NCBI RefSeq assembly: GCF_963576675.1
Contig: NC_088916.1
Location: 23,039,501-23,103,500 of the forward strand
Direction of reading: 5' to 3'
DNA from: Euphorbia lathyris
Lineage: Eukaryota > Streptophyta > Magnoliopsida > Malpighiales > Euphorbiaceae
Length of the DNA: 64,000 nt
How positions within the stretch are numbered: the first letter of the stretch is position 1; the number at the start of each line of letters is the position of its first letter. Below are positions 55,454 through 64,000 of the stretch, one piece after another. The notes beneath the pieces were generated by a model that did not search any database, was not told the DNA's origin, and saw nothing but the letters and a program-made list of their open reading frames with translations. The position numbers and the translations under genes were made by a program.

Positions 55454-58323
55454 ATGGATACCGTTCGCGCAGACTTCATCATTAAGCGGTTGTGGTTTCG
55501 CGAGAGTAACCGGCTAGTCAGACAGTTTGATCAGCTACAAATTGATAGTTCCGAATCGGCAGTTGTGGCTTCTGAATCATCTTCATCCGAGTATACTCAG
55601 TCTTCGGCCAGTATGTCTGCGACCGACGAAAAAGTGGCCGAATTGGAAAACTCTGTGAACAACATTAATGATCAGTTGGCCGCAATTTTGGCCCAGCTAG
55701 CTGAGCTGGCGTTGAAGGATAACAAGAGTGGTAGTAAGCGCGCTGAGAATGAGGTGAACACTGGTCCCCGCTTCGGGAATGAGGATGACTATCAGGATTA
55801 CATCCAGAAACAGCTTGAGAAGGAGAAAGCTAAGGAAGAGAATTGGAAGCAGCACATCACTCAGGAGGTGCAGGATCTGCGTGGGGGAAGCTCCGGGAGT
55901 CAGGACTTTTATAACTTGAAGAACTGTTTATCGGCAACTGCTTTGCCTTTGAAATTCCGACTCCCTGACATGAAGAAGTTGGATGGAACTGGGGATCCTA
56001 CCGCTCACATGAATCAGTACGTGGCCGTGATGAAGCACACGATCCTGGCCAAGGATCAAGTTCCAATACTTATCTAGAGGGGGCTGCCCTTGTGTGGTTT
56101 CATGCATTGCCGTTGGTAACAAAGAGGGATTGGAAGGAGTTGGCAAAGTCATTTATCGCCCAATATAGTTTCAACACTATGCTTGAGGTTACTCTGAAAG
56201 AGCTGGAGAGTACTAAGCAGCAGACTGGGGAGTCTTTGTCCGATTTTGTGAGGAGGTGGAGAGCCAAGGCGGCAGTTATGAAGCAGAAGCCGCTTGAGCA
56301 GGATCAGATCCGAATGGTAATTGGCAACACTTTGCCGTATATTAAGAATGAGCTGCGGTATATGCCTTTTACCGATTTCAATCAGATGTATAGTTGCGCC
56401 TTGACAGTAGAGGGGGATGGTGAGCCGAAGAAAGCTTATACCAAATGGACGAAGTCTGGATATAGTGCCAGAGGGCCAAGCGCGAGTACAGAATCTGCTG
56501 CGGTGAAAGTGCTTGAACTTAATGCTATCGAGAAAAGGCAGTTTGCCAAGTTTGATCAGACCTACGCAAAAGTTTTCGAACGATTGCAGAAAAAGGGATT
56601 GTTGAAAGCCCTCACTCCTTACAACAAAGCACCACCTACTCCGCAGATACAAGCTAGGGGGTACTGCGAGTTCCACAGTAATTATGCGCACAATATTGAG
56701 AACTGTGAGAGGTTGAAGCATGAGATCCAAGATTTGATTGAGGAGAAGAAGATAGCTGATCCTTCGTTAGCAAACCCTTCCACTAGGCGTAACCCATTGC
56801 CTAATCATAGGGTTAGCATGATCGGATTTGGGCTGGAAGAGAGTACGGTTGTGGAACCCTTCGGGGAGGATGAGGAGGAGTTGTTGGACTCCGATGAGAA
56901 AAGGAATGTGGGAAATGGTTTGTACGTGTCTGTTTTGGAGGAAGAACCAATGGAAGAAGTGATGGACGATAGAACTAAAACTGAGGAAACCGAGGAAGTA
57001 TCATCTCGGAGGATCATGCCTGTGTTGAAATTGTTCAGTGGGGTAGAAGACCCCGAAGCTCATTTATACGGATACGTGTGTGCTATGTTTGGGGAGCCAT
57101 ACAAAATAGAAGAAGTCGCTCCATGGTTCTATCTTTCGCTGGTGGGCGAGCCTTTGAAGTGGTTTCAAGCATTACCTGACTCGACTAAGCATGATTGGTC
57201 ACTGATGTCGAGCTTGTTTTTAATGGAGTATAGGAGAGCCAAAGCACGGGTGGCGAAACATAGCGCAATGCAAATTGGGCCTATCAGGCGCCCGTTACCT
57301 GCCGTCAGTAAGTATAATGAAGGGAAGGACCCCATGGAGCACCTGCATTTTTATCTATCGGCTATGGGTCCTCTAGGTTTCAAAGAGGAGGAGATTACGA
57401 GCTTGTTTTGCAACTCACTAGCAGGAGAGTCACTGGTGTGGTACATGTCTCTTCCAGTGCACGTTAAAGCAGATTGGGCAGAAATGACTAAGAGATTCAT
57501 CAAGAAATACGCCGCATGGGAATGTCCAGAGGAAGTGCCTGCGTTACCTGAAGAGGAGACACCTGAGGCAGTAGTAGCCATGTCTAAGTACAAGGGAGAT
57601 GAGAACCCGATCGATCACATAAACCGTTTCCGTGCCTACATGTTTGATGTGGGACTCTACCGAAGTGAGTTGGTCCAGCATTTTCCAAAGACACTCATAG
57701 GAGAAGCTTTGATGTGGCACCGAATGCTCTCGGCAAAGACAAAAGGGGACTGGGGATCCCTCATGGAGGCCTTTGTGCAAAGGTATGAGAGGTACATTCC
57801 GTGGACAGGGTCATTGGAGGATTTAGAAAGGATCAAGCAATTTCCCGAGGAAGCATTCGTGGATTATGCTAGAAGATGGAGGTTCAAGTATGCCTCATGT
57901 CAGGTCACCTTGAGCGATCAGGAGCAACTCATGTGCATCCGAAAGGGTGCTATTCCGCTCGTGGCTAGAAGAATGAACGGGGTGTTCCTCAGGGACTACG
58001 ACGAGCTGATAGGCTGGGCTTTGTATGGATCGTCGGACCCCTCCTATGTGAATCCGAACGTCCCTCATGTGATGGACCTAATGGTCGTGGATGTTTGGGG
58101 AAATTCCTCCGACGAGGAAGGCATCAATCAGAAAGCTCCGATCAATATCTGGGATGAGTCTGATGATGAGCTGGAAATGGCTGTAAGCACCGAAGGAAAA
58201 ATTCTGCCAGGCTTCGAAATTTTCAACGATGTCACCAGCTGGGGCAAAGGAGAGGCAAGCTGCTTCGTTGAGGAGATCATGATGTTAGATCTGAATGCCG
58301 AGGAGCAGGTCATCACAATGGAA
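55454..58323 (+). pseudogene. gag: E2 gag with four capsid modules, fused to the post-protease segment
   Basis: ATG 55454. Module A begins at about 55970; a 10-base deletion near 56065 shifts frame, and the reading resumes open from 56092 to the insertion. Modules B (about 57033-57230), C (57301-57510) and D (57580-57790) follow, D with its C-terminal half to about 58035. In E2 the linker between A and B is open, showing that all four modules belong to one protein. At about 58184 the sequence jumps in frame over what in E1 is 15419-16423, so protease and G-patch are missing. The frame is cut at 58323 by a solo LTR. Confidence 0.88.
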
Positions 58324-61300
58324 TGAAGGAAATTAGGCTAAGGTATAGCAGCGGAAATATAAAAAATTTAGCCTACTTCATTTTAACCATAGGATCCGTT
58401 AATCGTTATTTCATATAAAGATGGATAAGAAGAAATACCTTTTGAAGAACAATCTACCGTTGTTAATGAAGCGCCCACAACTCTTCTCCGAGTTCCCAAG
58501 CACGAAGTAAAATACGGTGAGGTTAAGTTAGAATCAACCGTATGAGATGCAACCAAAATAGATTGCCTCTAATTAACCAACACAAGATCAAAGAAGAAGG
58601 AGATAGATGAAATTAATTGATCAATGGAAGCCGTATGAATTCTTGTCCACGAACTAGGGGAGTCGAATTCTCTTTCTCTCTCTAACTTGTAAATTTCGAA
58701 AATCACAAAGGGGGGGATTAGGGAGCTTAGTCGAAATTCATGTAGTAGGGGGGTATATATAATCACTTGTATCTAAACCCTAGTTAGATAGGAATAGGTT
58801 ACTTAATAGGAATTCAATTCGGAATAGAATTCCCAATTATTATCTCATTATATATCTAATATATGTAGGATAATAATAAATAACCTAATTGGATAATAAT
58901 AGGAATATATTAATCTAATTAAAACTCCTAACTTAATTATCTCTTAATTAATTTAATTCATATTCCTAATCAAATTAGGATTAATAGAATTAAAATAATT
59001 CCTTATTTATTATATATAAATTTCGGCCCCCCTCTATTTAAATGGGCCTTACTGGGCTCAATTGGGCTTCTATCAATTAATAACATCCATCTCTCTTTTG
59101 GTTCCAAGTCTTATGTGTGATCCATTAGGTTCTTACTACTTCTGGCCGTATGCAACTATTAAATTAATTTCTTCAAGAATTATATTTAATCTTTGCATAA
59201 CGGAATGATGTACTGAGTATGTTATTGGCAAGTCTGTAATCATTCCCCTAGAGTCCGTTAAGAAGACAGGTTGATTCTGTCGTTAACCCTTCCGTATTAG
59301 TTACAGTATAATTCGATCCTTTATCGACTACATCCTTGAACTGAATCTTATGACTATGGGTGATGTCAAGTCACATATTGCGAGACGTTCGTTTTACTTG
59401 TACAGGCCGAGTCAACTCAAATAGATAGGTTAAGTGAAATCTGTATTTCTTACTCTTAAGCTATCACCTTGCAAGGATTTAGAGTTGAGTCTTCCACAAG
59501 CGATCCTTGGATGTATCTCCCATTAATCGGGAGTGATAAATGCTCAATCCAATGTATAACTACCCTGACATTACCTCCTGTGACACCCAACCTTTGCCGT
59601 TCACACCCCAGAGTCATTGTTAAGCCCAAAATATACCTAAAATATCATTAATAATTACATCAATATTGCTACGAATTTATACTATTTATACCTATTTAGA
59701 ATACTTTTACTCTCGAATATGTTTCTTTCATGCAAGGTACATAAATATTTGGTAAAATCCAAATAGGAGTAAAAAGAGCTCAAAAATAGAAGAAAAGCCC
59801 TACAAAAGGAGTCGAAGACGACGAAAATTAATAACGCCAAGTCGAGGACACGAACGAGAGCAGAAATTCAGAAAAAGCTCCGTGCCGCGACCGCGGCCCC
59901 CCTCTTTCAAGGTCGCGACACGCGCCTTCAGCCACTTCTTCCCTTCGTCCGAAGCTCAACTTGATGCTTCCACATTCACGGTAGTGAATTTGATAAATCT
60001 CGGTACGAGCAGGAGATTTGGAAGCCATTTTGCACACTTTCGTTTTCAACAAAACATGACTGTTCGAGTGGATAAAGATGTCCTTCCGCAGCGGACACGA
60101 TCCTTCACAACGGACACGACATTTCAATCAAGACTCTTCAACATCTATAAATAAAGAGTTGATGGAGAGTTGAAAGATATATGTGATATGTATAGAAGAA
60201 AGAATTAGTGTAGAATTTATGCAGAAATTCCGAATCAAGTGATTCAGAGATTAGAAGTTCATTTCTGTTCAAAGCAATATGTTGTACACACATTGTTTAC
60301 AAATTAATAACAAAATTCAGTAACGTTTAGACATTGTTCCAGTTTAGTTTTCATTTTGGTAGAGGCCAACCGTATCCCTATTACGAAGTTACAGCGAGAA
60401 GATTGAGGAGAGGATTTGCCCCTGAGCCTGACAAACTCTAACGAAACCCAAGGAAAGGATTGATCAACCCATTCACTTGCACGCCGTCGAAGAATTCAAT
60501 GCTCCATGTTCTCTGTAAACTTGTATCAATTTACATTTCATCTAATAAAGTCCGTTCTATTCGATAGATCGTTATGCAGCACTTATGGTAACCAATCCAC
60601 TAAAGTGACTGCTGGTGTTTTCATTAAAACGTATTTAATTCAAATCTTTACAAGGAAACTTTGTTGAACACTTAGGCAAATTATCATCTTGAAAGAGTTT
60701 TAATTTGATTAAGGGCAACTATCCCGAAAGGGTTTTTTCGCGTTCAAAGCCAATTAATTAGAGGTTCCGTCATTTATTTCATCTTTATAATTCGTACAAA
60801 GTTTAAAGTTGTTTCTTTGCTTAATGCAAACGAATACATTAGTTTACTTTTCTAAAAAGTACTAAACGCTCCTGTTTCGCAAATTCATTCTTAAATCAGA
60901 ATATTTTCTAACATTTTCATACTCTAATCTAATTCTCATTCTAGCAATTTCAAAACCAAAACCGATTAAACGATTTTTCCATATTATAAACCTTTAAAAG
61001 TAAAATTCAACCGATTATAAATAAGTTTTGTTAAAAAACGTTCCCTGTGGGATCGATATCTTTTATTACTACAAGCGTATACTATGCACTTGCGGAAATC
61101 GCTCAACAGTCATCTCTGTTAAGGATCGTGGGACAGCAGGATCAAAGTCTCACATTCAGTAATTCAGGATGACCAATTAACATTCCTTTGAGTCTGAGGA
61201 TTAGTTATACCTATTAATACCAATGAGATGAACAGGTGACAAGGATGAATCTACCCATCCTGTTATCTCAAATCGGATCCCCAATCCTAATGAACAACGT

Positions 61301-61683
61301 TTCATCGGATCTATGTAACTGTCCAGATATCTGTATATATGAAGCTTGTGAGATCAGCTTTCTGTCGGACAGAAGACATTGTTACATACAAGTCTCAACA
61401 GTGATATATCAATCCTAAACATATCACTTGACTTGGGGTGGTTTTAAGTTTATTAGTTTATTATAAAGTTTTGTCTCACTTCATGCTTGTATGAACACTT
61501 TATAATCACTTTAAACAAACTTACGGATTTCCTTTTATTAGACTTTATTTAGTGCTTAAAAGGGATTGCCTTTATATAGTTATAAAACATATATCTCATT
61601 AAAACAAATGATATAAAGAACAATTCATTTACATTAAGTTTGTATCCTAGAACAATTGTCTATAGGACACCAAAACCCCAACA
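58324..61683 (-). mobile_element. Solo LTR inserted in E2 pol (reverse orientation), itself interrupted
   Basis: On the minus strand TGTTGGGG...CCTTCA. Target duplication TGGAA at 58319-58323 and 61684-61688. About 1864 bp of its own, excluding the inner insert and its duplication. No coding domain. Family not assigned. Confidence 0.82.
59618..61108 (+). mobile_element. Inner solo LTR (1491 bp)
   Basis: TGTTAAGCCC...CTCAACA with duplication GTCAT (59613-59617 and 61109-61113). A TATAAATA near 60146 suggests + orientation. Its 3' end has CCCTGTGGGATCGAT and CACTTGCGG words familiar from plant LTR ends. No coding domain. Confidence 0.82.
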
Positions 61684-64000
61684 TGGAAGCCACTGTGGGA
61701 GCGGCGGACAAGCCCGGCACCTCCAAGGCCTATGAAAAACCCGAGAACCCCGATGATGACAATTGTATTACCGCTTTGTTTGAATCTGATAATGTACTCG
61801 CCAATACTATCAATGAAATGAATTCTGATTTTGCTTACTTGCTTGATGTTGATTCTGATCATTCCATGCATTCTCATTCATATAACATGCCTACATTTGA
61901 AATCAATACAATAGAAATGTCAACTTTCAATCTTGGCACAGATGAAAATCCTAAACTTATACAAATTGCTCAAGAATTAACTATTGAAGAGAGGAAAGAA
62001 TTTGAGAGAATAATTAAAAAATACGAAATAGTGTTTGCTTGGACATACGAAGACTTGCCGGGAATCGATCAATCAATCGTAACTCACCGTATTCCAACAT
62101 ACCCTGATGCTAAGCCTGTGAAACAGAAACTCCGATGCATGAGGCCGGAATGGGCAGATAAGATCAGAGAAGAAGTGAAGAAACAGTTAGAAGCAGGTTT
62201 CATCGAAGTAATCGACTATCCCCCTTGGGTCGCAAATGTAGTACCAATCGCAAAGAAGGACGGCAAAGTGAGAATGTGCGTCGATTATAGAGATCTCAAC
62301 AAGGCGTGCCCCAAAGATGAGTTTGCATTGCCTCACATCGATGTATTGATCGACAGTGCAGCATCGAGCGTCTTGCACACAAACGTGGATGGTTTCATGG
62401 GCTACATGCAAGTTCAGATGGCCGAGAAGCACAAAGCAAAGACCTCGTTCACGACTGAGTGGGGGACGTACTGCTATAGAGTAATGCCATTTGGTTTGAA
62501 AAATGCTGGGGCAACTTACCAGCGAATGGCTACGGCACTGTTCTACGATATGATACACAAGGAAGTGGAAGTCTATGTGGACGACATGATGGTCAAATCA
62601 GAGACGAGAGAGGGGCATTTCGCTGCACTTGAGAAGTTTTTGGCCGGATTGCAGAATTCAAGCTAAGGTTGAACCCGAAGAAGTGCTTCTTTGGTGTTTC
62701 ATCGGGGAAAATCTTAGGCTACGTGATCAGTAACAAGGGGATCGAGGTAGATCCCGACAAGGTAAAGGCCATACAGGAAATGCCGCCACCAAAAAATGAG
62801 AAAGAAGTGAGAGGATTTCTGGGGCAGGTTCAGTAATCAGTCGGTTCATAGCACGACTCACTGCGATCTGCGAGCCGATCTTTAAGCTGCTACGAAAAGA
62901 TCAACCCACGGTTTGGAATGATAAGTGCCAGCAAGCATTGGAGAGTGTCTAGAACTATTTGTCTAATCCACTGGTTTTGAGACCGCCTAAACTCGGAAAA
63001 CTGCTTCTCCTCTATGTAGCGATCGAGGAGCGATCAATTGGGGCAATGCTGGCCCAGGAAGGAGACACCGGTGTGGAGCATGCAGTGTATTATCTGAGTA
63101 AGAAGTTCCTGGAATACGAACTTAAGTATAACATGATCGAAAAGACGTGCGTGGCAGTAGTATGGCTAACAAAGAAGCTGCGGCACTATTTTCAATCTTA
63201 CAAAGTAATCATTATTTCCCGGATGGATCCCGTGAAGTATCTGTACCGAACTCTGTCTCTAACAGGGAAGCTAGCCCGATGGTTGTTGTTATTATCAGAA
63301 TTCGACATCGAATATATGACGAAAAAGGTTATCAAAGGGAGAGCCGTAGCGGAATTTCTGGCCAATCAGCCTCTAGATGCGGAAGAGGAGGAGATAAACT
63401 ATGATTTCCCCGATGAGCACTTGAACGCAATAGAAGTTATACCGTGGAAAATGTTCTTCGATGGAGCAGTTAACTCGAATGGAGCCGGGGTAGGAGTGCT
63501 ACTTATCTCACCGGAAGGAGAAAGGATCCCTATGGCGAAGAAGTTATCCTTCCCTCTCACCAATAATATGGCCGAGTATGAAGCGTGCATCTACGGGTTA
63601 GAGTCATTAGCAGCGCTGGGAGCATCATATGTTGAAATCTAGGGCAACTCAAAACTGATTATCGAACAGGCACAGGGAAACTGGGAAGTAAGGGAAGAAA
63701 GGTTGCGTCCATATCTAGACTAACTGGAGGGGTTGGCGCAGAGATTCAGTGAGTGCCGCTTTTATCACATTCCTCGAGCACAGAACCAAGCCGCGGACGC
63801 TTTGGCCACTTTGGTGTCGGTATGGGATAATCCTCGGAACCTTGCCTCGAAGCCTTTGGTATTGAGGAGGTCCCACAAACCGTGCTATGAAGATGTAATG
63901 GTGTTGGGGGCAGACGAAAAGCCTTGGTATTTCGATATCGTAAACTTCATGAAAAACGGGACGTATCCGACAGAGTCAGAACTTAGGGATCAGGCCGTGA
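61684..64000 (+). pseudogene. pol: E2 pol: reverse transcriptase and RNase H regions (broken, truncated by window)
   Basis: Reverse transcriptase open to about 62640, YVDD near 62571. Then 1-nt deletions near 62650 and 62836, a TAG at about 62949, RNase H open 62959-63642, and stops at 63640 and 63721 in the archaeal-type RNase H. Integrase would lie beyond 64000. Each lesion is placed by comparison with E1. Confidence 0.9.

Larger units (their letters stand above)
50860..64000 (+). mobile_element. Tat/Ogre-type Ty3/gypsy retrotransposon E2 (right end outside window)
   Basis: Relative of E1: 5' LTR, identical primer site, leader, four-module gag, reverse transcriptase, RNase H; the window ends inside pol before integrase. 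Differs from E1 in an intact U3 promoter, a 1005-bp in-frame loss of protease and G-patch, and a solo-LTR insertion in pol. Many stops after 62640. Confidence 0.94.

Noticed and set aside
59828..60154. ORFs of 90-99 codons on both strands within the inner solo LTR
   Set aside because: Overlapping opposite-strand frames in LTR DNA with no known domain.

Overview
The window is a nest of plant transposable elements with no convincing free-standing host gene. Two Sirevirus-type Ty1/copia elements, two Tat/Ogre-type Ty3/gypsy elements with an extra archaeal-type RNase H, a Mutator-like (MULE) transposase gene with plant-style introns, a CACTA element and solo LTRs point to an angiosperm nuclear genome, probably a dicot. 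The species cannot be named from what is visible.

Layout. C1 is a copia element on the + strand. It enters from the left inside its 5' LTR (1-189) and carries gag, pol and an extra ORF (252-8471). It is split at 8558 by Tat element E1 and resumes at 27695, ending with its 3' LTR (28131-29464). E1 (8559-27694, 5-bp target duplication CTTGT) is essentially complete: LTR, tRNA-Arg-type primer site, 1.9-kb leader, gag-pro-pol (12651-20044) and a long 3' region. That 3' region holds a run of stem-loops, an antisense six-exon plant mobile domain gene (20556-23619), a ten-copy 39-bp tandem repeat and the 3' LTR. C2 (29465-41098) is a second Sirevirus on the minus strand whose 3' LTR starts abruptly where C1 ends. 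The simplest reading is that C1 jumped into C2's LTR, and E1 later jumped into C1.

Right of C2, after about 0.9 kb of AT-rich DNA, lies a MULE (about 41974 to at least 50859) with a multi-exon transposase gene. Its DDE/SWIM exon is split by a 4.0-kb CACTA element (45491-49502, duplication AAC). The CACTA carries apparent exon fragments of ATG3 and an inositol-phosphate-kinase-like gene, and itself contains a 349-bp MITE. At 50860 the MULE is interrupted by Tat element E2, which runs off the right edge. E2's gag-pol is split by a solo LTR (58324-61683, duplication TGGAA) that contains another solo LTR (59618-61108, duplication GTCAT).

Most notable: (1) the Tat elements encode a Gag with four tandem capsid-like modules (A full, B and C N-terminal halves only, D full), seen in both copies; (2) E1 carries an intron-containing plant mobile domain gene on the opposite strand to its own genes, with its own TATA box and all five introns GT-AG in phase; (3) the Sireviruses carry a roughly 960-1050-codon extra ORF at the envelope-like position, in both copies behind a TATA box and a TGACG-type site; (4) the Tat U3 is an array of short palindromes just upstream of a TATA box, which in E2 sits exactly in the loop of a perfect inverted repeat. 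E1's 5' LTR has lost this promoter block.

How the parts would work together: each LTR element would transcribe from its U3, prime from its tRNA site and use Gag, protease, reverse transcriptase, RNase H and integrase. All coding regions seen have stops, frameshifts or deletions, so in this window they read as decayed or recently disabled copies. All family assignments come from recognition of motifs; no database search was run.
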